This document shows, piece after piece, positions 22,913-34,909 of a stretch of 64,000 nucleotides of DNA. Origin of the DNA: Tetraselmis striata (lineage: Eukaryota; Chlorophyta; Chlorodendrophyceae; Chlorodendrales; Chlorodendraceae); contig VCJN01001952.1 of NCBI GenBank assembly GCA_006384855.1, positions 1-64,000 of the forward strand, written 5' to 3'. Every line of letters starts with the position of its first letter. Within the stretch, counting starts at the first letter, position 1. Both the position numbers and the translations under genes were made by a program. The notes under the pieces were generated by a model. It ran no database searches, was not told where the DNA came from, and was given only the letters and a program-made list of their open reading frames with translations.

Positions 22913-23363
22913 AATCGGATTCTTAATTTGTCCACCATAGCTAGCTAGGTAGATAGGCAGGTCCGATTTAATGACATGTTTTAATACTCTACTTTCCGGA
23001 GAAACCGGGGGGGGGGGGGGGGGGGGTTCACTTTGCAAGTGGCCACAACTTTATCTTCACGTACCGAAGCAGGAGCAGCGGCTGGGAGCGGTGCATGAGG
23101 GGTTGGGGGCTCAGCCCCGCACCACCGCCGCCGCCGTAAATATCCAGGCCAGGCATATCCTTGGAAGACACTTGGCCAGGCAAGATATTGCGGCCACTAC
23201 CGTGTCGTCCCGTGCTCTTGTGGTTGGTAATCGGACGGGATTCCAGATCGGACGAGGTATTGGTCGGCTGCGTGGAATTGTGCGTTGCAAGGGGCCGGAC
23301 TGCCGGAAGCCGAGGTGCATCTTCTCTTGGCAAGCATGTTGCAACATGGTGCTTCCATCGCGG

Positions 23364-24360
23364 GCCAATGAATGAGGAGCGAGCTGTCACACAAGAGGAG
23401 ACAACCAACTGGCGGGGAGTTGCTCTGCCTCCGTCCCGTGCATGCCACTTTCAGTACATCATTTGCAACAGACACGCCACTGATAAACCATGTCATCTTG
23501 CCGTGGCGCAGGTGGCTGGCTGCCAATGGCCTTGCAGACGGTCAAAATCTGGCATTTTCATGTGTGGCATGCAACCTCTGGATGGGGACTCACCATCCTC
23601 ATCACGCTTCCTTTGTCAGTGTGTGATTCCCGCCTGACATGTGCTGCTCCTACTCCGGTGGAAATTGAGTTTCACACACACAAGAAGAGGAACCCCACAT
23701 GGGAGTTCATCCCCACATTGTGTGCAGTGTGTTCATGTGAGGTTTGCTGCCATTATGTTGTGCTGCCCGCCCAGCCCCCCTTCATCATCACGCTTGCGGC
23801 CACACTGCTCCCTCTGATGATGTTACGTTGTGTTGATGTCCGACCATGTGATGAAGATGGGGGACTCATAGATGAGGTGTTACAGACAGTCTAAACCATT
23901 ATTGTTTTGCCTTTGTGCAAAACCTGTGAGCGTGCCGGCTATTAGGTGCTTGCGAAAGCCGCCAAGGCCAACTGTGCTGAGAAGATGCGAGAACTTGCTA
24001 GGCAGACAACATTGCGCAACCACGCAGCCGGGCAACGGTGAGAGCGGCAACACATAGCAGTGGCATACAACAGCTTATTTCGCGGTATCATAGCACTACA
24101 TGGAATGGTAGATAGGGCCACCGTGTGGTTGGGTTGCCATTATGATGTTGACCATAATTATATGGTGACAAAAAGTGCCCCACCCCTCTCCATTTTATGT
24201 CTGCACATGGCAGGGAACACCCTTCTGCACATACACATCCATGCATTGAAACCATTAAAAAAAGTCATGCCAGTGGTAGTTATTATGCCACCTTGGGCAT
24301 GCTCTACCAAGTTTTGTGAGATCGACATAAATAAAGAAGATGGGGGTGGCAACAGAGCGG
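23364..24360 (+). repeat. Dispersed repeat family R2, copy 1 (~1 kb)
   Basis: The unit starts GCCAATGAATGAGGAGCGAG and ends near ATAAATAAAGAAGATGGGGG. It recurs colinearly at 50304-51290 with moderate divergence. No long conserved frame was found, so it looks like a non-autonomous element. The R2 copy at 50.3 kb has a poly-C run where this copy reads CCTCCGTCCCG. Confidence 0.85.
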
Positions 24361-25262
24361 GGAGTGTCTAAAACATAAAAAGTAAGTCGGACCTGCCTCA
24401 ATATTAATACATATTAAAATTGCACGTGTGATTATACCGACATTATTATGCTATGATACGTCATCACGCTGGTGATAGATAATGGATCGGCGGAGGGTAC
24501 TTCAAATACATGGTAAATAATTCCGCTATGTGCTGTACTGCTCGCCATTTCATTCGCGCACGGTTTTACAAGGACATGCCCGGTATCTATCATCCCCATA
24601 TTTCCTTTCCAGTAGCGACTAAATGTCTCGTCCATGTCTATCGTCGGGCGGCATCTCGCATTATGGTGCTACATTATGGCGGTGGGCATTATACAGCATC
24701 GACTACTGAAGTAGAATAGTGTCTATTTGACTATAGACTGGGTCACCGGTGACCCGCACTAAAAGCTTTTGTATTCGTCCCGGCAACCCAAGCAAAGGCC
24801 AATATTTTCAGGATTCCTTCATGTATGTTACTTATCCCCACGTAAACTATTCCGTGTGTGATGGGAAAGTTCAGCTTGGCTTATTTAAGTACAGCTAGCA
24901 CAGTCCAAAGTTGGAGTGCTTTGGCACTTTTCAGGCTCAAATTTTGTCCATTTTTGGGTGTGGTAGGGCGCATCCACTTACATTGCCTTAATGGAAGCTA
25001 TGTATGGTGCAACCATCATGGCAAACTAACAACTTATGATAGAGAATATTTCCAGGAGATAGGGTAATATTATAGGGTTTTAGACCCTATGGCTGGGGTA
25101 TGCATAAGTAGGTCACCGGTGACCCACCTATGTTTTGCCGGTACTGCACCCCGTGACCGCTGCCCCTTCATCACATAAGGGCAGATATCACAATGTATGC
25201 TCGGATTGGATGGCCAAAGGATAAATGTGCTATGTTGGTGCCATTGAGGGGTAGAGTGAGGA

Positions 25263-25263
<1 letters not shown>

Positions 25264-25297
<34 letters not shown>
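25264..25297. repeat. 34-nt poly-G tract
   Basis: The longest uninterrupted G homopolymer in the window. It lies inside the decayed piggyBac-like element. Confidence 0.95.
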
Positions 25298-25300
<3 letters not shown>

Positions 25301-27306
25301 CATGGTTGCCAACCTATGCCGCCCTGGGCACATCGGCAAAATGTGTTCAAATACTGCCGCTATCAAATACTCTGCTGAGCTACTGAACGAGACACGCGAT
25401 GCACGATCAGGCAGATGTGCGGTCTCCTGTCTTGGATACCTGCCTCAGCAGCCACGCCTTTGGAAAGCCTGCTGAGCCAGACTTGGCGTTGCCGATCATA
25501 AACAGCCCATGCTCCGCAAATCCCGTGGCAAGCTTCACCGAAGCAAAGCCACTGTCAGCAATGATAGTATGCCCAGTGCCAAACCACGGTTTCACGCAGC
25601 GCATGCACTTGGAGGGATTCTTGCCCCACTCAGCGACGTACTCCTTCGTTGCCATCGTCTCAGCTCCTTAAAATGGCTCCACAAACTCGATGCAACCTGT
25701 CTCAGTGCATGCTGTCGTGTGGGACTCGCGCCCCTGTTAGTCGGCTTACTGCCAACAAACATCTAACCAGGCATGCCGTCCTGAAACACTTGCTTGGCTC
25801 ACCGCCCTTTCCACAGCGCCATCGACCCGTTTACCGTCAGTAGCTGGCCAGGGCTGAGTGCAGCCACCATAGCTAGGTTCCACTCATCCCGCAACTTGCG
25901 CATGGGATCGAATGGGTCAGTGCTACCTTCTTACATCGGCATGGTGAAGGCGTGCATCATCTTGCAGTACTTGCTGTACGTCAGTCCGAAGCGGCCCAGG
26001 TCGGGGGCCAAGAAAAATACATTCTTGTACTTCTCTATCCCAGCCTCAAGCCAGCAGTCCTCCTTGGGGCCACCGCTGTGAGAGATGAGAATGGCTAGGC
26101 TGTAGCCAAGAAAGCGCCACGCCTCGCCAACCAAGACGCTCCATCCTGAACCGAAGCCACGCACCTTGCCCTTAGCTGTCATGCCGGCAGCAATATCAGG
26201 GAGGATGTTGGAGGGGAAGCACAACTCGAAATAGTCTTGCTCGGACTTCTCCGTGAAGTTGTGCAGGCGGAAGCGATCGCAGCCATGAAAGCCAACGCCA
26301 GACAACGAGGGGTCGATAGTCCGCCCCTGGTATAGCTTCCATATGTAGTCGCCCACCTTCAACTCGTCCCCTGCTGCGTTGTCCCGCTCCTCTGCCTCGC
26401 TTGCATCGGTCTCGGACGGCTCCCCTACGTCGCTAGAGTCCAGCCTCAGCTGCCGCTCGTCCAGCTCTGCGGGATCTTGTTGAGATGGGCTGCCTCTGCC
26501 ACGGCAACGGCCACGGCCCCGCCCGCGCCCTCGCCCATGACCGCGTCCTTCACGGCTGCCACAAGCCAGACCACGCTGCGCTGGCTCAGTGTCGTCTTCG
26601 GAGGACGAGCTATCGTCTTCCTCTTGCTCCGACTCGGTGTCGCTTGAGCTGTCGTCCGTTACCGATTCCGACCTGCTAGATATTGCGGGATATTTTCGCG
26701 CGCAGCGGCATGCGCACCCGGCGCAGCAGCCGCCGCCAGCCCAGCCAGGCCCGTGTCGTCCTCGTCCCCCCAGTCGCTCCACCGAGGCGTTTGGCCTCCA
26801 CCACCAGCAGCCTTCCCCCTTCGCCTAGGCTTGCTAGCTGCACCTCGGCCCGCGCCAGGGCGGCGCCGTCGAGCTCCAGGTGCCCCACACTCAATGCGCA
26901 GCTTGTCGCCATTGTCGAAGCGCAACTTCGCACCGGACGCAGCGAGCGTGTGTATGTGCTCGTTCACGCGAGCGGTGGCCCAGGCGTCCCCAAAATGCTC
27001 CTTGGGCCACGTATGTCTGTCGTCTTCGTCGAAGTGGGTGGCTGCGACCGAGACTCGCGCCTCAGGCACCGCGAAGGCGCGGTGTCCGTCGCGCATGTTG
27101 GCGGCAGGACCCGGCGTAGTAGCGCTGAGTGTGCCAACCGCATTGCCCGATGCACTGATCTTTAGGGGGCCGCAGCGCACTCGTACCGGGTCAGCTGCCT
27201 AGATGGTAAATTTTCCTGTATGCCCCAACACCCAATTAAGGATTTTGGGTACCAGAAGGGGCCATCATGCCTTAGATACTAGTACATAAAAGGGAGTTTT
27301 ATAGAC

Positions 27307-27354
27307 TGGGTCACCGGTGACCCGCACTATATAGTGCGGGTCACCGGTGACCCA
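27307..27354. repeat. 48-bp perfect palindrome at the transposon right end
   Basis: Two terminal-repeat copies meet head to head around ACTATATAGT. Each half contains the smaller palindrome GGTCACCGGTGACC. Single copies of that 14-bp core also occur at 24741-24754 and 25111-25124. Confidence 0.95.
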
Positions 27355-27372
27355 ATAGTTAAATAGACAATA

Positions 27373-28007
27373 GTCCCTAATTCACGCGCGCTCTAATCCG
27401 GGGTCGTTGCGTGTTTCATCAGCGCGCGATCTGGTTTCGTTGATGCGTGTTTCATCAGCGCGTGATATGCTGCGCTACTGTTTTCGTTTTTCCCGCCCCG
27501 GGACAGGACTGGCAACATTGAAACCCTTGCAGCGTCTCCACGACGGCCGTTTAGCAAGGCAGCGATCTATACACGGAAAGGCCTGGGTAGGCGACGCTCC
27601 CTTATGGTCAAGAAGGAAATATTGCAGAAGCACCGTGAGAACTAACTACGGGTAAGTGAGAACTGGTACATGTACTCCGCTCCGCCTCGTCCCGCCCGTC
27701 ACACGTCATCGTCCGGGCCAGCCAGGGCTCCCGCAGCATTCGTGTTCACAGATCGCCCTTACTGGCCCCGCAAGGCACAGCACCACCCGACGGGCGGACC
27801 CGACCTGACGCACCTCCCCACACCCCCGCGTGTGCGCGACATACAAGCTGCTTCACTGCCTGGAACCGTCATCTTCTAGCACTGAGGCGGAGCTTCTCCG
27901 GGAGAGAGTTGTCGTCCCCGGGATCTGCACTCTTCGCGCGAAAAGCCTGCTGCGCTCCCGCTTCGTTTATTTGCACGAGCACGACCCGCCGCTCGACGGC
28001 CGCCGAG
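27373..28007. other. Upstream region of the DUF1421 gene
   Basis: No gene seen. A diverged direct duplication around GTGTTTCATCAGCGCG lies at about 27410 and 27445. The last ~150 bp are GC-rich and resemble a 5' leader. No TATA box could be supported. Confidence 0.35.
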
Positions 28008-29092
28008 ATGGCCTCCAAGGATACCGCGCCCGCGTCCTCCGTCGACAGCTTCTTCGCGGATTTGCTTCCCCCGGAGGCGCTGGGGCGGAAAAGCTCCACC
28101 GGCAGCCTTAGCGACGGCGACAGCGTGCTCGCGCTGCCGGTGGTGCCCTCATCCGCCGCGAGCGACCCCGGCACCGCCGAGCCCCCGCCCGGGCAGCCCG
28201 CCCACGGAGGCCCGCCTCGTGGCGCGCCCATGGTATGCCGCCCCTCCCTTCCCCCTTCTACTAGTCACCCCTTGCTGCCGGCGAGTTGGATCCGCTCGAG
28301 TATGTCTTTATCGACTGTGTGCCGCAGCTCCTCGCTATCTCGTGTCCAGCACCCTCCGAAAGAAGTACTTATACTCGCACCGGCGTTATCTCGGACGTAA
28401 ATTAACCCCCCCTCTCCCCCACCCAGCGGCAGAATTCCGTCAAAGAGGAGGCAGTCGAGCGCATGCTGCGTCGCTTCGCCGCGGACCTGACCAACGTGCT
28501 GCAAAATGTCGAGAGGTACGTGGCGGTGGGCGTTGGTCCCCCCCCCCCCCCCCCCCCCTCCCGTCCTCGATTCGCCGCCCCCGCTTGCATGCTAACCAGC
28601 TGCTGCCTGAGGCTCTTTGCCCCCCTCCCCCCTTCCTCCCCCACACCGCCCCGGCGCATAGGCGGCTGGAGAACCTGGATTCCAACTGCGAGCAGATCTC
28701 GCGCACGCTGTCGGACCTGCAGGAGGCGGAGGCGGTGCGGGAGAGCGTTGTGAAGGAGCGCTTTGGCGGGCTGGACAAGGCGGTGCGGGAGGTGCAGCGC
28801 GGCGTGCAGCTGCTGCGCGACAAGCACGAACTCGCGGACGCGCAGGCGGAGCTCGCCAAGCTAGCCACCAAGGTGCGCGCTGGAGACGCCCCACCCTCCC
28901 CTCTCCCCCCCCCCTCTATGCACATCACACAGCAGCATGGGATTGTCGTGAGCGCGAGGACACTTGGGGCCTCCGCCGACCTGGCATTGCTGCTGCCGGC
29001 AATCAGTGACATTGAGCTGAGACAAGGAATTGAGCGCGTGTGGATGGGCGTGTGTGTGCGTGTGTCTGTGTCTGTGTCTATGCGTTTTTTTT

Positions 29093-29123
<31 letters not shown>

Positions 29124-31114
29124 GGTTACATCGGCAGCAGTGCTCGGGGATGGTTGGCCTCTGCCATACCGTGGAGCTGCGAAGCAATGAGGGGCGCCTG
29201 GCTCCTCCCCGGTTCCTCACCGTCCGCTGTTTTCCCCCTCGTGGCGGCTACGCAGGCGAAGGAGCCGGAGCCGCTGATGCCCGGCGTGGAGGATGACAGC
29301 CAGAAGCATCCGGCGCCGGCGACCCCCGCAACCCCTGTGGCCTCCGCAGCGCCGGCCGCCCCGGCGCCGGTGAGCGCGCCCGTGGCGGCCGCGGTGGCCG
29401 CTGCCCCTGCGACGCCGCCTGCCCCTGCCGCGCCGGCCGCGCCGGCCGCGCCAGCCGCGCCCCCGGCGGCGCCGCAGCAGCCGGCGTACTCTGCGCCGCC
29501 GCCGCCACAGCCGCAGCCGCCGCAGCAGCCCGTCTACTCGGCGCCGCCGCCGCCGCAGCCCGCGGTGCCGCCGCCGCCCGCGGTGCCGCCGCCCGCGGTG
29601 CCGCCGCCGCCCGCGGTGCCGCCGCCGCCGCAGCCGCCACAGCCCCCGCTGCCCTACTCGGCGCCGCCGCCGCCTAGAGCCTACCAGCAGCCGCTGCCCC
29701 ATCACCAGCCGCCGCCCCAGCACCAGCCGCCACCGCAGCCGCCCCAGCACCAGCCGCCACCGCAGCAGCCGCCGTACAGCGGGTACTCGCAGGGCGGTCC
29801 CCCACCGCAGCAGATGCCCATCCAGCAGTACAAGCAGTCGTACCAGGTGAGCCGTTCGGCGCAGCAATGCTGTGCTTACGTGCATGCGCGCGCCTGGGTT
29901 GTTGGGATGCGCCCTGAGAGGGCGCCCCTGGGAGGAGAGGGGAGGGGGGGGGGGGGGGGGGATTCCGGCATCTGTCGCACTGCCGTTACATATGAGGAAC
30001 CTGTTTGGGCGGCGGCACGTCATACATAGGAACCCGGAGTGAGGGAGGCAGCCCTGCCTGCCTGAGCTCAAGTGCAGACGAAGCTGCAGCAGAACTATGG
30101 GTGCCGGCGCACCCGGAAGAACCCTTGTTCTGAGCTCCTCGAATAGGCTTGCGTGGCAGCGAGAAGGCCACCCCCCATACCTCCGCGGTAGTTTCGCCTG
30201 CATTTGACCTCCGGCAGGCAGGGGCAGGTCCTCACTCGCAGTGCCCTTATTACCGCGCCGGCACCCGTGTTGCGTTTGACTCTTTGCCAGGGATGGCATG
30301 TAGACGAGGGGTGTCCACCTGATTACCATAGATACACTTTGGGTTGGCTGTATGCGATGACACCAGATGCCTCCCCCGCCCCTTCCTCGCGTGCCCTCCA
30401 CTGCGAGGAGACGAAACTTTATATATCTGGAAATATATGAGTAGACCTCCACTATAGCACGGAATGTCCACCTCCATTATAGCGTGCAACAGTTCGTTTT
30501 CATTGTGATCCGCAAACCCCATTGAAACGTACGGCATGGCGACGCGGCAAACGGCTGCTTTTATGCTGCCGATGAGCTTCTGGTGGGGCTGACCGTTGTC
30601 TGACCGGCCACCGGCCATCCCCCCACCCATCCGCCCCGGCCGCCGCACGCAGGGCCCGCCTCCGCCGCAGTACCGCAGCAACGCACCGCCGCTCGGGCCC
30701 CCGGCCCCGCCGGGTGACTTTGGGCCGCCCCCCTCGCGCTCCTCCAGCGGGCAGTACCCGCCGCCGCAGCACTACCCGCAGGTGCGCGCTGGTGGCTGAT
30801 TCCCCTTCCGCCCCGCAGCGACTAGGCGCCCCATCTTTTTCCGAAACGGCAGCAGAGCCAGTGACAAGTTGGACGCCGAAAGCAAGCGACGCTATACACA
30901 GCATGAAGAAACGCAGCGTGCTGCCTTTATATATGTCAATAATATATATTTGTATAAATGTATACATACATTTTTTTGAGATATATATATACATACATAT
31001 ATATATTTTTTCATACATATATGTATGTGTATATACATATAAACAGATGTATGTACACATACATATATATACATATATTTTTACATATATATACATGTAT
31101 GTATGTATGTATGT

Positions 31115-31154
<40 letters not shown>

Positions 31155-32058
31155 AATGTATAGCGCACTATGGCATTGGCCCGGATGCGCATGGCCCCAA
31201 AAATCTATGGTTTTGTCGCATCGAGTTGGAGGTTTGCACGCCGTTGCCCGTTTTGCATCGCAACCTGAATGCGCTTCTTCCTCGCCGATTCGGTTTGTTT
31301 TAGGGTTGGGGGGTGGGGGGTTCCGGTCCAAAGCATTGATAACACCTAGCAATCCCATTTCGCGGGTGTGATGTGTGTAGTTTAGGCGCTGTGTGCCGGG
31401 GGTGGGCTAAAGAGCATCACCCGGCCCCAATTGGGTGCTTGGTGGGAGCTCCGGTAGTATTTAAGTATATATGTGTATATGATGTACATGAGACGCTGCA
31501 AGCATATGCCAACGCGGCCATGGGCTCTCCTTGTGACGCCTCCGATGCTGCCTCTAACGGACCCCCCCCCCCCCCCCCCCGCCGTCTGGTAGGGCCCTCC
31601 CTCCGGCGGGCGCGCCCCCCGCCCCCGCAATCGCCACGGCAGCAGGGCGGACCGCCGCAGCCGCGCAGCGTCCCTCTGGACCAGGTGCGACCCCGCGCAT
31701 ACTCCCCTCCCCAATTATTGTGATCGCGTTACACGCCAGACTATGTTTGATCCTGCAATGTTACGCTCACGCCTCAAACAACTGGGAATGTCCTGCCTCG
31801 CACTCGCACCTCCGCTCACCAACCATCAACTGATGCGCACGTACCCGTCCCCTGCCCCCTTCTCCCTCCATTCCGCCCCCCCCCCTCCCCCCCCCCCCTC
31901 CCCCTTTTGCCGCCGGCCCCGGGCAGGTGATCCGCGACGTCGCCAACATGGGCTTCCCGCCGGAGCACGTGCGCCGCGTGGTGAACGGCATGATGCAGGC
32001 GGGCCAGGCGGTGGACCTCAACGTCGTCATCGACCGCCTCACCAACGGCGCCCGATGA
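28008..32058 (+). CDS. DUF1421/UBA-like proline-rich protein
   Basis: A conserved plant/algal protein of unknown function, perhaps ubiquitin-related or an adaptor. Exons: 28008-28232, 28427-28515, 28662-28872, 29256-29846, 30653-30781 (or to 30791), 31593-31684, 31927-32058. The N-terminus (MASKDTAPASSVDSFFADLL) has PPEALGRKSS. A helical coiled-coil segment follows (RFAADLTNVLQNVERRLENL, then ERFGGLDKAVREVQRG). Next is about 200 residues of Ala/Pro/Gln low complexity in one exon. The C-terminus is UBA-like: VIRDVANMGFPPEHVRRVV and AVDLNVVIDRLTNG. Exons 1-4 and the last exon join in phase. Between exons 5 and 6 the strong donor GTGCGC (30782) leaves a one-base phase mismatch, while a weaker donor at 30792 restores phase and gives about 492 residues. 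The total length is therefore uncertain. Introns carry poly-C (28538-28558), poly-T/poly-G (29085-29125) and AT/GT microsatellites. Confidence 0.82.
29085..29125 (+). repeat. T18-G23 compound homopolymer in an intron
   Basis: Eighteen T followed directly by about 23 G on the sense strand of intron 3 of the DUF1421 gene, after a TG-rich stretch. Confidence 0.9.
30930..31153 (+). repeat. AT-rich and (GT)n microsatellites in intron 5 of the DUF1421 gene
   Basis: TATATACATACATA-type sequence (about 30940-31118) leads into a clean GT repeat (31119-31153). It is a sharp AT-rich island within a GC-rich gene. Confidence 0.9.
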
Positions 32059-34909
32059 GCGGCCACAAGCGCGCACACCCCCCCCCCCCCCCCTTAGCCC
32101 CCCTCCCGATCAACTCTTGGAGCCCACACTCTCCCGTTACGCTCCGGCCCTGAGCAGCCCGCCGCGGCCTCAAGGTGGCAAACCCCCGAGATTTGCGCGA
32201 TGGCCACAATGAGCCGGAAGACGACTTACTCCTTTCCCATGTACAAGTGAGGGAGCAGCATAGAGAGAGGAGGCTTCAACCCCTCCCTCCAAGGGCCGAA
32301 TGGGGGGGGGGGGGGGCAATGCACCCCCGGGCGGCTGCGTCCCCGCCCTGATCCCCAACCCACCTTAATCCTTTACCTCCCCCCCCCCCCCCCCTCCCCC
32401 AATCCAGCCCACCAGGCCGGCCCCTCATAGACAGGGAAGGATTGTAACGGCAGGTGTGCCTTTCCCGCGCCAGCATGAAGCCTCACGGGAAGCATGACGC
32501 CGGCCAATGAGTCGCGCCTTGGGAACCACGGCGTCCCAATTGAACCATGACATTGATGATTCCATGTGCGCTACAAGCGGGATGACAGAAACGTGTTCAT
32601 AATATAAACAAACTAACGCGTGGGTGACATACAATTCCAAACGGCGGAGCCTGGCCGTGTTTTGCCACCCTTCTAGCATTCTTTCTGTGTCTATTTTATA
32701 TCATTCCTTGCGCTTTTTCTTGTTGCTGAAGCTCCATCATAATAGACTGTTTCGACGCGATGGTAAGGATTTCGTTATCCTTCGCGTCTCGTACGCTCGA
32801 TAACAACACGGTGTTAATATACACTTTATGTACCAGCCGCGCTTTGTAATCCTGACCAGTGGTCGCTATGCATCCGCGTCATGTACGGGTAAATTAAGTC
32901 CATGACTTGACGTACAACAAAAAACAAACGCGCTTTGTAATCCTGACCAGTATGCGCCCGCGTCTTGTACGCGTTTAGGTAATCTAACTTCATGTAATAA
33001 ATCGAAGTAACTCATAATCGTTGCCAGTATACTTAATAGCGAACTAATAACATAATCATATTGTTGTGCATTTGTCCGCATTCCCCTGTCGCCACCTAAT
33101 TTAAAGCACTGCACGCGTGTACTTTTCCTACGTAAATAGGCAATACAAACACAAACAATGTACTTAGCGCTGTCCGAACTCGATTGGCGAACGGATACGA
33201 CTGGAAGGCATCTGTCAGTTTTCTTTCAAACTAATCCAAACCATCAACACATTCCTATCATATTATGCTGTGTTTCCAACTGCCGAACTTCCACCCCAAA
33301 AGACTGTTTAGTCAACAGACCGAAGAGGAACACCCCAATGCCGGAGTACCCAAAGGAGAGCCAAGGGGAGACCAGAAAGAACCACTGACGCCATTGCCAT
33401 ACAACTCATCGCGAGGAACCATGGCATCATAATAAGCCGCTGGTTGGTGTTGTCAAGTTGGCAGCTCCTGGAGTGCGGAAATATGATATTTGAAAGTTGC
33501 GTCAACTTTGTTCCCGTACGGCCCGAATACGTGAGCCCGTATAGGATTGGCTGCTACAGTTCAGGCCGGCATTGCCACTAGTGTGTAGTCCCCTGAAAGC
33601 CAATGAATGTGGAAGCACCGCTGCCGAGTGAGCTCCGCCACCACGTGGCCCGGCTGCGGTGCGTCTGCCGCACATCTTTGCTGCTGTCCATGTGTGCCAC
33701 TGCGGCAGAAATACTTCTTCAGGGAGTTGCTGTCCTTGACGTCGATACTGATGAGCTCTGGGGATCCACACGTCTCGCGGATGGCTCGAACAGAGCCACT
33801 GTCTGCCGGAATTTCCCATGCCACTGCGTATCTGAGGTTGCGCCGCTGCGTTATTTCTGCACTACTTTGCCGGGCGGGATCTGATGAAACGCCAATAATC
33901 GTGCACCCGGTGAACAGCGCGCGACTTGCTCCGCTGTTTACAAGACGTATCACCACGTGCCGATTCCGCCATTGGCATCAACCTTGTCATGTCAACAACC
34001 ATGTCATTCAATCATATCAGCACGATTCATTTCTGGACGGCCCCGGCTCTTCTGGCAGATGGGATCCCTCATTACCCCTACTGCCACTTTTCAATAGTTT
34101 GTAACGACATTTTCTACTGTAAAGTCCTGGTCTTGATCTACTTCACGACTCATCCGTATCCATCTCGGCATAAAATGATAAAGCCACTGTGCCCCTCGCT
34201 CACAGGCCCCCACCAAACACGCCTGTTTCAAGGCATCATGAGGCAGTGTTTTGATAACCGCTCAGAGGGGTCCGCTTGGTGTAGGAGATGTGCTGCCCAC
34301 GAGTAAATGTGGCGTCTGGCACTCTTACAACAGCGCCAAAGTCCTATTTCTCCCAGTCAGCCGCATGCGCAGTGGCCCACCTCTCCATTATTTCCACTGC
34401 ATGCCTTGGAGGCTGTTCTTGTGCAATTTACATTGGCCGCAAGCGATGGAGCACCCAGCGGGTCACATTAACTGGAGTTTGGCCCGAAAGGCCAGCCACC
34501 CAGGAGATGTCATATGCTGGCATACCCAACCAACACATGCGATTTTCGCGCTTGTCCATTGAACATTGCATGATTGGGACCCTCCCCCCACCCCCCGAAT
34601 GGGGCCTCTTAATCGCAAAAGTGCCAGAGCCAGATGATCTGCCAGTAAAGGGACCAACAAAGTGAAGGCACCAAGTTTGGAGGATCTTGAGGGCCAGTCT
34701 TTGAAGTGCAGCTCAGTCAATCCACCACATGGAAGATGGCGGTGCTGGCATGAGTGTGCTTGTGAGAGTTCCCGGAGCATGAGGGGCGCCTTCTGGGGTG
34801 CATGAGAGTATTTCAAACTAGATTTACAAGTTATAGTGTGTATGGCAAAACGAGGCGCACCGATAAGCGCCCACCCCCTAATCGTCTAGAATTAGACGGG
34901 CTGCTGCAT
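32059..34909. other. Intergenic DNA between convergent genes
   Basis: No supported gene. A TGTAA at about 32443 may serve the DUF1421 gene. C/G runs lie at 32078-32092, 32303-32314 and 32380-32393. Two copies of short repeat R4 lie at 32711-32752 and 33275-33324. Open frames at 33561-33956 are protein-like on the minus strand but match no family and lack start or splice context. Confidence 0.5.

Larger units (their letters stand above)
21615..23209. repeat. Recent direct duplication, two copies of a ~750-840-bp segment
   Basis: Copy 1 (21615-22455) and copy 2 (22456-23209) are nearly identical, with only a handful of substitutions seen by eye. Copy 1 carries an internal 72-bp tandem duplication (21903-21974 and 21975-22046) that is single in copy 2. 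Each copy contains a piece of dispersed repeat R1 and a poly-G tract (22243-22264 and 23007-23026). No coding potential was recognised. Confidence 0.92.
24720..27372 (-). mobile_element. Decayed piggyBac-like DNA transposon with palindromic inverted ends
   Basis: Inverted ends share TGTCTATTTRACTAT followed after a few bases by GGGTCACCGGTGACCCGCACTA (left 24722-24761, right end near 27372). The minus strand encodes a piggyBac-like transposase. It has an Arg/Gly- and acid-rich N-terminus, WKLYQGR, a core with DYFELCFPSNILPD, RFGLTYSKYCKMM, DEWNLAMVAALSPGQLL then SMALWKGR (like the family's DExMxxxKG), and GTGHTIIADSGFASV (second catalytic Asp region). In the first motif the usual Asp-Glu reads Asn-Gly. 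There are at least two in-frame stops (after TMPM at about 25931 and after WKGR), and the C-terminal part is not recognisable. The element is about 2.65 kb and probably inactive. A clear TTAA target duplication was not found. Confidence 0.7.

Noticed and set aside
24741-27354. GGTCACCGGTGACC copies as transcription-factor sites
   Set aside because: They coincide with transposon ends, which explains them better.
29217-30452. 411-residue Arg-rich minus-strand ORF
   Set aside because: Antisense shadow of the Ala/Pro/Gln-rich exon of the DUF1421 gene.
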